Positions 26,274-39,180 are shown, numbered from the stretch's first letter. The stretch: 64,000 nucleotides of DNA from Streptococcus marmotae (GCF_001623565.1 NZ_CP015196.1:2245283-2309282); one strand, 5' to 3'. Translations and numbers: made by a program. The notes: generated by a model from the sequence alone, not told the origin.

Positions 26274-27674
26274 GGCTCTTTGTCAACTGTAGTGGGTAGA
26301 TGTCAGCTAACATCTAGAGAGGACCAAGTTGGTCTTCTCTTTTTTGATATTGATGGCAATCAAAATCCGCTTTTTGAAGTTTTCATCTTCCGAAATCCAA
26401 AGGCATTTCGTTTAATGACTTTGATAAGATTATTGGTAGCTTCCAATTTAGCGTTGGAATAAGGCAATTCCAAAGCGTTTAAAACCTTGTCCTTATCCTT
26501 TAGAAACGTCTTAAATACCGTCTGGAAAATAGGGTTAACAGTGGCTATTTCTTGCTCAATTAGGTCAAAGAAATGATCTGAATTCTTCTCTTGGAAATGG
26601 AATAAAAGAAGTTGATAGAGTTCATAATGTTGTCGTAACTCATCTGAGTAGGATAGAAGCTTGTCTAAGATTTCCTTATTGGTCAAATGCATGCGAAAGG
26701 TTGGGCGATAAAACCGCTTGTCACTGAGTTTACGGCTATCTTGTTGTACCAGTTTCCAGTAGCGTTTGAGCGTCTTGTATTCATGCGATTTGCGGTCAAA
26801 AGCATTCATGATTTGGGTACGGACACGGTTCATAGCACGGCTGAGATGTTGCACAACGTGGAAGCGATCAAGCACTATTTTGGCATTCGGAAAAAGCTTC
26901 TTAGCGAGGGCGTAATAGGGGCTAAACATGTCCATAGTGATGATTTTAACGCGGTTTCTGACCTTTCTAGGGTATCTCAGAAAGTGATTTCGGATGGTTG
27001 CTTGCGTTCTAGCGATGATGTTATTTGTGTCAAAATCTTGAGCGATAAAGCTCATTTTCCCTTTCTTGAAGGCATACTCATCCCAGGATATGACTTCTGG
27101 AAGCTTACCCCAATCCGTTTCAAACTTAAACTCATTGAGTTTTCGAATAACTGTAGATGTTGAGATGGAAAGTCTGTGTGCGATATGTGTCATTGCTTGC
27201 TTTTCGATGAGTAATTGTGCGATTTTCTGGTTGACAGCGACAGAGATTTGATGGTTTTTCTTAACAATAGGAGTTTCAGCGACCGCTATTTTCCCACATT
27301 CCTTGCACTTGAAACGACGCTTTCGAAGGCGGATAAGTAGCGGGTAGCCAGCAGTTTCTAAGTAGGGGATTTTAGAGGCTTTCTGGAAGTCGTACTTAGC
27401 CATTTGTCCTTTGCAGGAAGGGCATTTAGGGGCTGTGTAATCCAAGTGACCGTGGAGTTCTAAGTGTGTTCCCATGTCGCATTCATTAGTGATAGTGATA
27501 TTTTTGTCTTTCATTTTGAGAAAATTTGTGATAAGATTTAGTTGTTCCATATGAGTCTTTCTAAATGATAGTTTTGTCGCTTTTCATTATAGGTCATATG
27601 GAACTTTTTTTCTACACTGAAAAAGGCTCCATAATCTCTGTGGCGGGCGTACCCACTACAGATATTATAGAGCC
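26274..27674 (-). mobile_element. ISL3-family element, copy 1
   Basis: 1401 bases from GGCTCTTTGTCAACTG to its inverted repeat ending TATTATAGAGCC. The 8-base target duplication AATAAAAA is exact on both sides (26266-26273 and 27675-27682). The right flank is the A-tract side of the rlmD terminator hairpin. The transposase has two lesions, so the copy is probably inactive by itself. Confidence 0.92.
26360..27550 (-). pseudogene. ISL3 transposase (copy 1, damaged)
   Basis: A 396-residue version of the 418-residue transposase in copy 2. It lacks the four residues ILDG after NNIIA in the catalytic domain (a 12-base deletion) and shifts frame near 26395, so that the C-terminus ends FGFRKMKTSKSGF instead of continuing to LVLSRC. 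The N-terminal zinc-binding cysteines (CPSC, CKECG), the helix-turn-helix (MTHIAHRLSISTSTVIRKL) and the DDE residues (TMDMFSPYY, LDRFHVVQ) are otherwise present. Confidence 0.85.
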
Positions 27675-27682
27675 AATAAAAA

Positions 27683-27705
27683 GAGAGAACTTCGTATGTT
27701 CTCTC
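27683..27705 (-). terminator. Intrinsic terminator of rlmD, split by ISL3
   Basis: Arms GAGAGAAC and GTTCTCTC around a 7-base loop; the minus-strand T-tract TTTTTATT that follows is exactly the target duplication of ISL3 copy 1. Confidence 0.75.
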
Positions 27706-27861
27706 ACTTATTTATTATATGACGTATCTATTTTTTGTCTACGCAGTCGACATCCAAACAGACGTTCACATCAATGTACTTTTTTTGCACCTTTTTTATG
27801 TCAAAATCACTCTTTTCAATAAAGACAAAATGCTTGAAAAAGTGCTTAAAATAAAGGATTT

Positions 27862-29238
<1,377 letters not shown>

Positions 29239-29306
29239 TCAACATTCTGCTCTTCTCATTGTTTTCTTTTCAAGATTGCACGTTTTAGTATTTCTTGACG
29301 AGAAAC

Positions 29307-29336
29307 AAAAAGGTCAGAACAATTATTCCGACCTTT
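29307..29336 (-). terminator. Intrinsic terminator of the pheA/LCP operon
   Basis: Arms GGTCGGAA and TTCTGACC with one mismatch, followed on the minus strand by TTTTTG. It follows the LCP gene. Confidence 0.7.
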
Positions 29337-29365
29337 AGTATAGCATATTTTTTTCAAATAGAGAA

Positions 29366-30682
29366 TTATCTCAAGCCTAGTTCACTTAAGCGATTCTGGT
29401 ATTTTCCAAAATCGATTTTTAAGCCCAAACCACCATAAACATCGTACTCATCCACCCAATCTCCAATAGCTGGAATAGTTGTTTGCTCAATCCCATTTCG
29501 CGCATCAAGCGTTGCAAAAAGTCCATTCGTGACAATAAATGTTTGAGGAATATTGGTGGAGGTCAAGGCATAGACTTTTCCAAGTGCCTCTGCTCCTGTA
29601 AATAATTTAGTTGGGTCTTTCGCCTGAGTCATGATAGCTGCTAAAACTTGCTGCTGCCGCTTGGTTCTACCGAAATCTCCCTCATCATCTTTACGGAAAC
29701 GGGCATAATTCAATAAGGTCCTACCGTCCATCTGCTGCAGACCAACCGAAATAGTTTGATTTGGCACAACGCCATTCTCCATTCTCAAATCGTCTGGCAC
29801 ATCTACTGATGAGACGGGCTGCCCATCAACCGTTGCGAATTGTGCGTCAATAGTAACTCCTTTAGGAAATAGGGTGTCAATGGCTGTTGCAAAGGTTGAA
29901 AAATCAACTAAGGCATAGTATTTCACATCAATGTCAAAATTTTCTTTCAAAACTTCACGAACATTTTCCGCACCTTGGTTGCCATTTTGTTCTCCAAAGG
30001 TATAGGCAACATTTAACTTGTAGTCATTGCCACCAATATCTATCAGAGTATCCCGCATGAAACTCACCAGCTTCACTTTTTTATCTCGATTATTGACATT
30101 CAACACCATGATAGAATCTGTTCGCGTCATGCTAGATGATTCACCGATTCGACCATCGGTACCCAAAATAAGGATGTTTACTCCATTAGCCGAGGATTGC
30201 CCAGCAAATCTTTCAGAAGCTGCTCTTTGCTCGACCGAGGCCATCCCCTTCACAAACATAAAACCCATGCCGACAAGTACTGCTAGAATCACAAGAAAAA
30301 GAACCAAGAAGAAGCGTTTTACCCGTCCTTTTTTCTTCTTTCGAACCTTCTTCGCTTTGGGAATGTCAATTGACCGAACCGTTGAGAAATACCGTCTTCT
30401 ATGTGGATACGGTGGAAGAATATCATCCTCTGTTTCCACAAAATCGTCTTCAAAATCATCCTGCTCTTCTCTATACGGTTCCCAGTCTTCTACCCGTTCA
30501 TCCTCTTCATATTCAGGAATATACGACTTTTTCCGTGACAAAAGCGGACGACCCGTCTCCCATTTATACTGTAAATAGGCCAATTCATTTCGTTCTTTGT
30601 CATTTAAATAATGAATATTTTTTTGTAAATAATCTAATCGTAATTCCTCATGATGAGTGAGGTTACTGTCCTGTTTTGCCAT
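29366..30682 (-). CDS. LytR-CpsA-Psr (LCP) family cell-wall polymer ligase
   Basis: A 438-residue protein: an acidic, charged cytoplasmic N-terminus (about 1-110), a basic KKVRKKKKGRVKR cluster, one membrane segment (FFLVLFLVILAVLVGMGFMF, about 123-142), then an extracellular LCP domain. Conserved LCP elements are visible: NILILGTDGR, TRTDSIMVLNVN with the Arg/Asp residues, SFMRDTLIDIGG and LNYARFRKDDEGDFGRTKRQQQVL. LCP proteins transfer teichoic acids or capsule from lipid carriers to peptidoglycan. It is the last gene after aroA-aroK-pheA, the place of the LytR-like gene at the end of this operon in other streptococci. Confidence 0.92.
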   Translation of the reverse strand: MAKQDSNLTHHEELRLDYLQKNIHYLNDKERNELAYLQYKWETGRPLLSRKKSYIPEYEEDERVEDWEPYREEQDDFEDDFVETEDDILPPYPHRRRYFSTVRSIDIPKAKKVRKKKKGRVKRFFLVLFLVILAVLVGMGFMFVKGMASVEQRAASERFAGQSSANGVNILILGTDGRIGESSSMTRTDSIMVLNVNNRDKKVKLVSFMRDTLIDIGGNDYKLNVAYTFGEQNGNQGAENVREVLKENFDIDVKYYALVDFSTFATAIDTLFPKGVTIDAQFATVDGQPVSSVDVPDDLRMENGVVPNQTISVGLQQMDGRTLLNYARFRKDDEGDFGRTKRQQQVLAAIMTQAKDPTKLFTGAEALGKVYALTSTNIPQTFIVTNGLFATLDARNGIEQTTIPAIGDWVDEYDVYGGLGLKIDFGKYQNRLSELGLR

Positions 30683-30694
30683 GGTATTTTCCTT

Positions 30695-31522
30695 TTACTG
30701 TGCCTGATAAATAAAATAATCTCCTAAAATTTTATACGTAATCCCTAAACTTGTCAATTCATCTAAAGCATAAGCTAGTAAATCTGGCTGAGTATGGGCC
30801 ACATCAAGGATAAAAAAGTACTCACCTAAAGCTGTTTTAAGAGGCCGGCTTTCAATCTTCGTCAAATCAATGCCCCGCCAAGCAAAGACTGACATAGCCT
30901 TATAGAGGGCCCCTGGAAGATTGTCTGGCAGTGTCAGAGCAAGCGAACATTTTCTCATCCCTTGCACAAGCGGAAGAACCACAGTCCTATGACCTAGAAT
31001 CCAAAAGCGTGTGAAATTTTGACTCATTTCCTGAATGTCTTGAGCGACAATGTGAAGGTCATATTCCTTAGCTGCTGCCTGTGGAGCAATGGCTGCATAC
31101 GGCTGGTTTTTCTGCCTTGCAACAAACCGCGCCGCATAGGCTGTACTGGCTGTTGCTTCTAACCGTGCCTGCGGATAATGTTCCTCAATGTATTTTTTCC
31201 CCTGTGCGAGAGCTTGCGGATGCGAGTAAATCACCTGAATATCTTTCGAGGGTTCAGTTACCATTAACTGCTGAAAAATCGGTTGAACCACCTCTGCTAC
31301 TGCCTGTAAGTCCGCCTGATGAAAGAGGTAGTCTATCGTCTCATGAACACTGCCTTCAATCGAATTTTCCACTGGAATGACCGAATAATCAACTTCTCCT
31401 TGCTCAACAGCTTTCATCACTTCTGTAATGGTATCATAGGACACTAATTCGTCTACAGGAAAAGCCTGCTGGGCTACCTGATGTGTAAAGGATCCTCTCG
31501 GACCTAAAAATGCTACATACAT
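30695..31522 (-). CDS. pheA: Prephenate dehydratase
   Basis: A 275-residue monofunctional enzyme converting prephenate to phenylpyruvate for Phe synthesis. The catalytic domain (1-180) starts VAFLGPRGSFTHQVA and contains VIPVENSIEGSVHETIDYL and the catalytic Thr motif EATASTAYAARFVA. The ACT domain (about 195-270) contains GALYKAMSVFAWRGIDLTKIESRPLK, including the ESRP motif that binds Phe for feedback inhibition. It overlaps aroK by ten bases. No chorismate mutase domain is fused. Confidence 0.95.
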   Translation of the reverse strand: MYVAFLGPRGSFTHQVAQQAFPVDELVSYDTITEVMKAVEQGEVDYSVIPVENSIEGSVHETIDYLFHQADLQAVAEVVQPIFQQLMVTEPSKDIQVIYSHPQALAQGKKYIEEHYPQARLEATASTAYAARFVARQKNQPYAAIAPQAAAKEYDLHIVAQDIQEMSQNFTRFWILGHRTVVLPLVQGMRKCSLALTLPDNLPGALYKAMSVFAWRGIDLTKIESRPLKTALGEYFFILDVAHTQPDLLAYALDELTSLGITYKILGDYFIYQAQ

Positions 31523-32004
31523 TCGATTATCCTTGCTATCTCTTCTGGGCTACGATTTTCTGTATGGATGATTAAATCAGACAAACCTTCATACAGTTTC
31601 ATCCGGTTTTGATATATGCCATAAAATTCCTCTTTTGAATGGTTCAAAAAAATGGGGCGTTGGGAGAGGGTATCTTGCTTGATTCGATGATACAAAACCT
31701 CAAAAGAAGCAGTCAACAGAACATTGTATTTTTGATTTTGACGAAGTAAGTCCTGATTTTTTTCTGAGATGACTACGCCACCGCCCGTAGAGATGACACA
31801 ATCTGTTTCCATTTCTAACAGTTCTTCTAAGGTTTCAGATTCGATCTTACGAAAGGCTGCTTCTCCTTCTCTTGCAAAAAAGTCTGCAATCGGCATGCCA
31901 ATCTTTTCTTCAATAATCTTATCCATATCATAAAAGGGGCGCTGAATATGCTGGGAAACGGTTGTTTTCCCTACTCCCATAAATCCTAATAATACAATCG
32001 GCAT
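31513..32004 (-). CDS. aroK: Shikimate kinase
   Basis: A 163-residue kinase phosphorylating shikimate on the 3-hydroxyl. Walker A GFMGVGKTT (residues 7-15), the shikimate-binding DMDKIIEE with its Asp, the GEAAFRKIE Arg, STGGGVV, and the lid RPIFLN are all present. It starts one base after the aroA stop and overlaps pheA downstream, so all three are translated as a unit. Confidence 0.95.
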   Translation of the reverse strand: MPIVLLGFMGVGKTTVSQHIQRPFYDMDKIIEEKIGMPIADFFAREGEAAFRKIESETLEELLEMETDCVISTGGGVVISEKNQDLLRQNQKYNVLLTASFEVLYHRIKQDTLSQRPIFLNHSKEEFYGIYQNRMKLYEGLSDLIIHTENRSPEEIARIIECM

Positions 32005-32005
32005 C

Positions 32006-33331
<1,326 letters not shown>

Positions 33332-33432
33332 TCAGAAGCGACTTTCCTCTATGAAAACATATTCATGTTACAGCTTGAAGAAAAAGTCTTTTTATTGCCA
33401 CCATCCTCATGTGCTTTCGGACATCAGCGACT

Positions 33433-33545
33433 TCCTTCGGAGTAAAATAATCCAGTGGATTATTTTAGCCTGAGCCCAGAAACAAAGGAGCGAGGATGAC
33501 CGATTTCGATGAAATCACAACTTCTGTCTCACTCCCACTTTTAGC
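33433..33545. repeat. S. suis-type dispersed intergenic repeat
   Basis: A composite: AATAATCC/GGATTATT hairpin, AGCCTGAGC, then a GGAGCG...CACTCCC block with an inner GATTTCGATGAAATC hairpin. The second half matches 8382-8434, and the AGCCTGAGC/CACTCCC ends match the insert at about 52770-52835 in ISL3 copy 3. The rest of 33320-33695 shows nothing else except a possible aroA promoter region. Confidence 0.55.
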
Positions 33546-33695
33546 ACGGCGATGGCGGCGGTATTATGCTCGCTACACTCGCAAATTTTCTAACCTTAAA
33601 ACTACAGAAAATGAAATATCATTGTAATGTTTTTCTGAATTGTGAGGTTTGTCTACATTCTGAAACACATTCATATTACACTTTAGTGACAATGA

Positions 33696-34622
33696 CTAGT
33701 CAAGTCTACCCAGACTAGCCACAACTTTTTCCTGAATAAAACGAGCAGATGCTGCTAACTTTTCTTCCTCTTCTGCTGTCAACTGCAACTGAATGCGCTC
33801 AATAATACCGGACCGTCCAACAATGGCTGGGTAGCTCAAATAAGTCTCTAAAGGCTCATAGTAGTGAGAAACTGGTAACTCTTCATGAGCATCTGATACG
33901 ATGGCCAAAACAAGGCGAATCGTGCTACTTGCAATGCCATAGGAGGTAAATTTCTTACTATAAAAAACGGTATGCCCTCCCATAATAGCTGTTTTTTCCA
34001 AATCCGCTCGCTCCGTATCGCTGAGAAAATCACAGACAGCCTGCCCTTTTACCTTCACTTGACTCCAAGCTGTGAATTGGGAATTCCCATGTTCCCCTAA
34101 ATTGTAGCCCTGCACACTTCTTGGATCAAGTGAAAAATATTGGCCAACTGCTCGCTTCATTCTAGCTGTATCTAACAAGGTTCCAGTTCCAATCACACGG
34201 TCCTTTGGTAGACCAGTATATTCTTGATAGAGACTGGTTACTACATCTACAGGATTGGAAATAACGACTAGAATTCCCTTAAAACCAACCGCTTTTAATT
34301 GCTGAGCTACTGCTGGAACTTCTTTTGCCGTAAAGGGAAGCTCGGCAAAGCGATCTGCCTGAGGATTGTCCTGCAAGGTGATATTGCCCAAGGCTGAAAT
34401 CACGACGTCCGCATCTGCCAACGCCTGATAATCATTGACAAGGATAGTAGCATGATAGGGAAGATTTGCGGCTGCATCTGCAAAATCCATGGCTTCTGCA
34501 GCCATCTTTGCCTCATCCGTATCGATAAAAACATAATCATCAAATGCCCCTTGCGCAATCAAGCCATGTGCGACTGCAGCCCCAACATGTCCAAGTCCAA
34601 TAATTCCTACTTTTCGTGCCAT
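33696..34622 (-). CDS. L-2-hydroxyisocaproate dehydrogenase-like LDH-family enzyme
   Basis: A 308-residue NAD-dependent L-2-hydroxyacid dehydrogenase. Rossmann motif [16 protein letters not shown] (residues 6-21), NAD-ribose Asp in [41 protein letters not shown], and catalytic His in [13 protein letters not shown]. The sequence deviates from glycolytic LDH around the substrate loop ([11 protein letters not shown]), which fits L-HicDH, an enzyme reducing branched or aromatic 2-oxo acids. It stands alone on the minus strand beside the aromatic cluster. Confidence 0.8.
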   Translation of the reverse strand: MARKVGIIGLGHVGAAVAHGLIAQGAFDDYVFIDTDEAKMAAEAMDFADAAANLPYHATILVNDYQALADADVVISALGNITLQDNPQADRFAELPFTAKEVPAVAQQLKAVGFKGILVVISNPVDVVTSLYQEYTGLPKDRVIGTGTLLDTARMKRAVGQYFSLDPRSVQGYNLGEHGNSQFTAWSQVKVKGQAVCDFLSDTERADLEKTAIMGGHTVFYSKKFTSYGIASSTIRLVLAIVSDAHEELPVSHYYEPLETYLSYPAIVGRSGIIERIQLQLTAEEEEKLAASARFIQEKVVASLGRLD

Positions 34623-34824
34623 GTCCTCTTCCTCCTTTTGTGACCGTTATGCTCTGTTTAGTCAGTATTCTACCATATTTAAGGACAATTTTCATGGTTT
34701 TACCGTCTAGTAGTTGCCCCTATTTATCGCAATCTAGCGGGTTTACTTCCTATCTAAGCAGTTTTAAGCAAATCATTTTTTCAACCATAAACGAGTAAAA
34801 TATGTGAATTTTCTGAAAAGTTTC

Positions 34825-34853
34825 TTTAAAAATCAACGAAATCGTGTTATAAT
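34825..34853 (+). promoter_or_regulatory. Promoter of aroG1-aroG2-aroE-aroB
   Basis: TTTAAA at 34825-34830 and TATAAT at 34848-34853, 17 bases apart, about 29 bases before the first DAHP synthase start. Confidence 0.65.
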
Positions 34854-34881
34854 AGGGATAATTTTGAGATGAAGGGGAATC

Positions 34882-35934
34882 ATGATGGTATTTAATTTAG
34901 CAAGTGAAACAATTAGCATTGAGGAAATGCGTAGTTTTTCAAAATTAACAGGCCAAGCCCTAGCTGAAAAGAAAAAAAGAGACCAAGAATTAGAAGCCAT
35001 TATCAAAGGAAAAGATGACCGTATCCTTCTTGTGATTGGTCCGTGCTCCTCTGACAACGAAGAAGCTGTTTTAGAGTATGCACACCGGCTAGCCGCCTTA
35101 CAAGAGCAAGTGAAGGAGCGGATTTTCATGGTCATGCGGGTCTACACCGCTAAACCTCGAACCAATGGCGACGGCTATAAGGGCTTGGTTCACCAACCAG
35201 ACGCCAAAGGCGAGCCAAATCTAATCAATGGGATTCGAGCTGTCCGCAATCTCCACTATCGGGTCATCACAGAAACCGGACTAACAACTGCAGACGAGAT
35301 GCTCTATCCTGAAAATTTACCATTGGTGGATGATCTCGTCTCCTATGTTGCAATTGGGGCTCGTTCTGTAGAAGACCAGCAACACCGTTTCGTCGCCTCT
35401 GGCATTGATGTTCCAACAGGCATGAAAAATCCTACTTCAGGCAATCTCACGGTTCTCTTTAATGGAATCTACGCTGCTCAAGGAAGGCAAAATTTCCTGT
35501 TCAATGGCGCTGAAGTCAATACTTCAGGAAATCCCCTCGCTCACGCTATCCTACGAGGAGCTGTGAACGAGTCCGGCAAAAATATTCCCAACTACTACTA
35601 TGATAATCTACTAGACACGATTGAACGCTATCAGCAAATGAAATTGGAAAATCCTTTTATTATCATAGATACCAACCATGATAATTCTGGGAAACAACAT
35701 CTAGAACAAATCCGAATTGTCCGCCAAACATTGATTAACCGCGATTGGAATAACGCAATTCACCGTTTTGTACGTGGCTTCATGATTGAATCCTACTTAG
35801 AAGATGGACGACAAAACGAACCTGAAATCTTCGGCAAATCCATTACCGACCCCTGTCTCGGTTGGAAAAAGACAGAACAATTGGTACAAGAAATCTACGA
35901 TACACTAGGAAAAAAGAAAGGAACAGCGTTATAG
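34882..35934 (+). CDS. aroG: DAHP synthase, class I (first copy)
   Basis: A 350-residue AroFGH-type enzyme joining phosphoenolpyruvate and erythrose-4-phosphate, the first step to chorismate. Signature segments: LLVIGPCSSDNEEAVLEYA, MRVYTAKPRTNGDGYKGL, IGARSVEDQQHRFVASG, GMKNPTSGNLTV, DTNHDNSGKQHLEQ with the metal His, and RGFMIESYLEDGRQ. GGGG precedes the start, which has two adjacent ATG codons. The second copy follows after 34 bases. The two are about 70% identical, so they are an old tandem duplication; they may differ in which aromatic amino acid inhibits them. Confidence 0.95.
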   Translation: MMVFNLASETISIEEMRSFSKLTGQALAEKKKRDQELEAIIKGKDDRILLVIGPCSSDNEEAVLEYAHRLAALQEQVKERIFMVMRVYTAKPRTNGDGYKGLVHQPDAKGEPNLINGIRAVRNLHYRVITETGLTTADEMLYPENLPLVDDLVSYVAIGARSVEDQQHRFVASGIDVPTGMKNPTSGNLTVLFNGIYAAQGRQNFLFNGAEVNTSGNPLAHAILRGAVNESGKNIPNYYYDNLLDTIERYQQMKLENPFIIIDTNHDNSGKQHLEQIRIVRQTLINRDWNNAIHRFVRGFMIESYLEDGRQNEPEIFGKSITDPCLGWKKTEQLVQEIYDTLGKKKGTAL

Positions 35935-35968
35935 AGCTCCTCTACCCATACGCTGTGATATAGATAAC

Positions 35969-37006
35969 ATGGGAATTCATCAAAAAAGTGAAAAAATTGA
36001 TTTAGCAACCGTTAAGGCCTTATCGAAACTTTCTGGAGAGTTTTTAGCCAAAAAGACCGAACGTGATCACGAACTCCACCAAATTATCACAGGACAAGAC
36101 GACCGCCTTCTCCTCATTATTGGGCCTTGCTCGTCAGATAATGAAGAAGCTGTCCTCGATTATGCTCGTCGCCTTGCCCAACTACAAGAAGAAGTCAAGG
36201 ATAAAATCTTCATCGTCATGCGAGTCTATACTGCAAAACCACGAACCAATGGAGAAGGTTATAAAGGACTGGTGCACCAACCAGATACTTCTAAATTACC
36301 AGACTTAATCAACGGTATTGCAGCGGTTCGCAACCTCCACTATCGGGTCATCACAGAAACTGGCTTGACAACCGCAGATGAAATGCTTTACTCGGCCAAC
36401 TATCCTCTTGTAGATGATTTGGTATCCTATCACGCTATCGGCGCACGTTCGGTAGAAGACCAGGAACACCGCTTTGTCGCTTCTGGAATTGATGCACCTG
36501 TTGGCATGAAAAATCCAACTTCGGGCAATCTGACCGTCATGTTCAATGCAGTATATGCGGCTCAAAATCAACAAAACTTTATCTACCGTGATGCAGAAGT
36601 CGATACGGACGGAAATCCTCTAGCACACATTATCTTACGTGGAGCTAACAATGAACTGGGGATGAATCTACCAAACTACTACTACGATAACCTTCTGCAT
36701 ACCATTAAGCAATACCAACAATTTGGCTTAAAAAATCCCTTTATCGTCATTGATACCAATCATGATAATTCAGGGAAAAACTACTTGGAACAAATACGTA
36801 TCGTCCGCCAAACCCTCATTAACCGAGCTTGGAATCAATCTATTCGTCAATACGTTCGCGGTTTTATGATTGAGTCATACTTGGAAGACGGACGACAAGA
36901 TACTCCTGATATTTATGGAAAATCCATTACAGACCCTTGTTTGGGATGGGAAAAAACTGAAAGCTTGATTCGTGAAATCTACCAGACAGAATCCCAAGCA
37001 CTCTAA
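35969..37006 (+). CDS. aroG: DAHP synthase, class I (second copy)
   Basis: A 345-residue paralogue of the gene just upstream, with the same motifs in the same order (LLLIIGPCSSDNEEAVLDYA, KPRTNGEGYKGL, GARSVEDQEHRF, TNHDNSGKNYLEQ). No clear ribosome-binding site precedes its ATG, so translation may depend on the first copy. The N-terminal 30 residues are the most divergent part, and this region often carries the feedback-inhibition site in AroG/AroF, so the two isozymes may respond to different end products; that is inference. Confidence 0.93.
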   Translation: MGIHQKSEKIDLATVKALSKLSGEFLAKKTERDHELHQIITGQDDRLLLIIGPCSSDNEEAVLDYARRLAQLQEEVKDKIFIVMRVYTAKPRTNGEGYKGLVHQPDTSKLPDLINGIAAVRNLHYRVITETGLTTADEMLYSANYPLVDDLVSYHAIGARSVEDQEHRFVASGIDAPVGMKNPTSGNLTVMFNAVYAAQNQQNFIYRDAEVDTDGNPLAHIILRGANNELGMNLPNYYYDNLLHTIKQYQQFGLKNPFIVIDTNHDNSGKNYLEQIRIVRQTLINRAWNQSIRQYVRGFMIESYLEDGRQDTPDIYGKSITDPCLGWEKTESLIREIYQTESQAL

Positions 37007-37049
37007 TATCCCCTTTATTTATCAAATCTTGTACGAAAAGAGGTGTTTT

Positions 37050-37916
37050 ATGCTTATTGATGGCTACACGCGCTTGGCTGCTGTTGTCGCAACTCCCATT
37101 CGCCACTCTATCTCACCCTTTATTCACAATCAGGCTTTTCAACAAACTGGGGTAAATGGAGTTTATGTCGCATGGGATATTCCAGAAAGTGAATTGGCAG
37201 TAACAATCGACAACATTAAACGCTACAACATGTTTGGCATCAACATCTCTATGCCCTATAAACAAGCTGTTTTGCCCTACATGGATGAACTAACCGACTC
37301 TGCTCGGTTGATTGGTGCAGTTAATACCGTCATTCATCGAGATGGCAAACTGATTGGACATAATACAGATGGCATCGGTTTTTTTAGAAGTTTGTCCAAT
37401 CTAACTGCTTTTCATGTCGAGCAAAAAACTCTTACTATTCTAGGGGCAGGTGGAGCTGGTTTAGCTATTATCGCACAAGCCGCCCTAAATGGAGCCAAAC
37501 AAATCAATATTTTTAAACGCTCATCTTCCTTAAATCAAACCAAAGAAAAGGCAACAGAACTAATGGCCCTTACTGGAGTAGAAATTACTGTCTTTCCAAT
37601 CGAAGAGACAGAGCTGTTACAGGAAAAAATTCTCCAATCTGATTTACTAATCAATGCTACCAATGTGGGAATGGATGGCTCAACAATGATTATTCCACAA
37701 GATTGTATCCTACCATCATCCATCATTGTTGCTGACATCATTTATCAGCCCTTTGAAACACCTCTACTAGCCTTTGCCCGTAGTAAGGGTATCCAAACAA
37801 TCAATGGCCTGGGAATGTTGTTATTTCAAGCAGCCGAAGCCTTTGAAGCTTGGACGGGAGAAGCCATGCCAACCGATACAATTTGGAAAGCCTTAGAAGA
37901 AATAGTTCGTGGATAG
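37050..37916 (+). CDS. aroE: Shikimate dehydrogenase
   Basis: A 288-residue NADPH enzyme reducing 3-dehydroshikimate. I chose MLIDGYTRLAAVVATP at 37050 because GAGGTG lies six bases before it. Substrate motif RHSISPFIHNQAF (about 19-31), catalytic Lys in ISMPYKQAVLPYMDELTD, NADP motif TILGAGGAGLAI and NGLGMLLFQAAEAFEAWTG near the end. It starts about 40 bases after the second aroG and precedes aroB by 15 bases, in one plus-strand operon. Confidence 0.93.
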   Translation: MLIDGYTRLAAVVATPIRHSISPFIHNQAFQQTGVNGVYVAWDIPESELAVTIDNIKRYNMFGINISMPYKQAVLPYMDELTDSARLIGAVNTVIHRDGKLIGHNTDGIGFFRSLSNLTAFHVEQKTLTILGAGGAGLAIIAQAALNGAKQINIFKRSSSLNQTKEKATELMALTGVEITVFPIEETELLQEKILQSDLLINATNVGMDGSTMIIPQDCILPSSIIVADIIYQPFETPLLAFARSKGIQTINGLGMLLFQAAEAFEAWTGEAMPTDTIWKALEEIVRG

Positions 37917-37931
37917 AAAGCTGGTGAAGTT

Positions 37932-38999
37932 ATGCAACTAATCGTCAATATTCCGCATCATCCTTACACACTCTTAATTGAAAGAGGGAGCCTTGCCAAA
38001 GCAGGGGAGTGGGTCAGTCAAGTCTGGCCAACACAAAAAATCACAATTATAACGGATAACCATGTGGGCTCCCTATACGCTGATACTGTCAAGACCAGTT
38101 TGGAAGAGGCTGGATTTGAAGTGCTGGTTTTTGAATTTTTGGAGGGTGAAGCCCGTAAAAACTTAGAAACTGTTCAGCTAGCCTATGAATTTCTAGTGAC
38201 TAATGGCATGACCCGTAGTGATGGCATTATTGCCTTAGGCGGTGGCGTAGTTGGAGACCTAGCCGGTTTTGTAGCCGCTACTTACATGAGGGGAATTCAT
38301 TTCCTTCAAATTCCAACTAGCCTAACAGCGCAAGTTGATTCTTCCATAGGGGGGAAAACAGGAGTCAATACTCCCTATGCCAAAAATATGGTTGGAGCAT
38401 TTTATCAACCTGATGGCGTGCTCATCGATCCTGACACCCTACAGACATTAGGTGAACGGGAGTTAATCGAAGGCATGGGAGAAGTCATCAAATACGGTCT
38501 GATTGCAGATGTAGAATTGTGGCAGGAATTAGATGAAATGGACGGTTCTGTTGCAAGTATCCTAGAGCATGCAGAAAGTCTTATCTACCATTCTTGTAAT
38601 GTAAAGCGGAAAATTGTTGTGGAAGATGAATTAGATAATGGCGTGAGGCTTTATTTAAACTTTGGCCATACCATTGGTCACGCTATTGAAGCAACGGCAG
38701 GCTATGGCGAAGCCATGCATGGGGAAGCTGTCGCTATTGGCATGGTGCAACTAGCACATGTTGCCGAACAAAAGGGCCTCATGCCAGCAGGCATCACCCA
38801 GCAAATTCGTTCCATGTGCCAGAAATTTGGACTGCCAGTTTCCCATGAACCGTGGAATCCTTCTAAACTCTATGCTGCTTTAACACATGATAAAAAAGCA
38901 CGTGGTCAATCCATCAAAACAATCATTGTACCAGAAATCGGAACCGCAGCCATTCATCAAATTCCCATTGAAGAAATGAAAGAATACCTAGACAAGTAA
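37932..38999 (+). CDS. aroB: 3-dehydroquinate synthase
   Basis: A 355-residue zinc- and NAD-dependent enzyme. Motifs include [20 protein letters not shown] (about 98-117), [19 protein letters not shown], the metal Glu in [29 protein letters not shown] and HGEAVAIGM with the metal His residues, and DKKARG. It closes the plus-strand aro operon and is followed by two terminator hairpins. Confidence 0.95.
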   Translation: MQLIVNIPHHPYTLLIERGSLAKAGEWVSQVWPTQKITIITDNHVGSLYADTVKTSLEEAGFEVLVFEFLEGEARKNLETVQLAYEFLVTNGMTRSDGIIALGGGVVGDLAGFVAATYMRGIHFLQIPTSLTAQVDSSIGGKTGVNTPYAKNMVGAFYQPDGVLIDPDTLQTLGERELIEGMGEVIKYGLIADVELWQELDEMDGSVASILEHAESLIYHSCNVKRKIVVEDELDNGVRLYLNFGHTIGHAIEATAGYGEAMHGEAVAIGMVQLAHVAEQKGLMPAGITQQIRSMCQKFGLPVSHEPWNPSKLYAALTHDKKARGQSIKTIIVPEIGTAAIHQIPIEEMKEYLDK

Positions 39000-39013
39000 T
39001 CACAGACCATTAA

Positions 39014-39053
39014 ATCATCCCTTGTTCACTCTTTGACTGAACAAGGGATGAAT
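39014..39053 (+). terminator. Intrinsic terminator of aroB
   Basis: Arms CATCCCTTGTTCA and TGAACAAGGGATG around a 9-base loop, followed by AATCTTTT. Confidence 0.8.
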
Positions 39054-39154
39054 CTTTTATAGACTGAAAAAGGAATCTAGAAAGCAGATTTTCTATGAAA
39101 AAGAATAGGCTGACACATTCTGTCACTACTTCTCCTATGGTATGCCAAGAACAC

Positions 39155-39180
39155 AAAAAAGCCCCTTGTTGGGCTTTTTT
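39155..39180 (+). terminator. Second intrinsic terminator, abutting ISL3 copy 2
   Basis: AAAAAAGCCC and GGGCTTTTTT around CTTGTT; the T-tract ends exactly where the IS begins. Confidence 0.8.

Noticed and set aside
26687..27163. A 158-residue plus-strand ORF opposite the ISL3 transposase, also present in copies 2 and 3
   Set aside because: It is the antisense shadow of a conserved transposase; no ribosome-binding site and no known domain.
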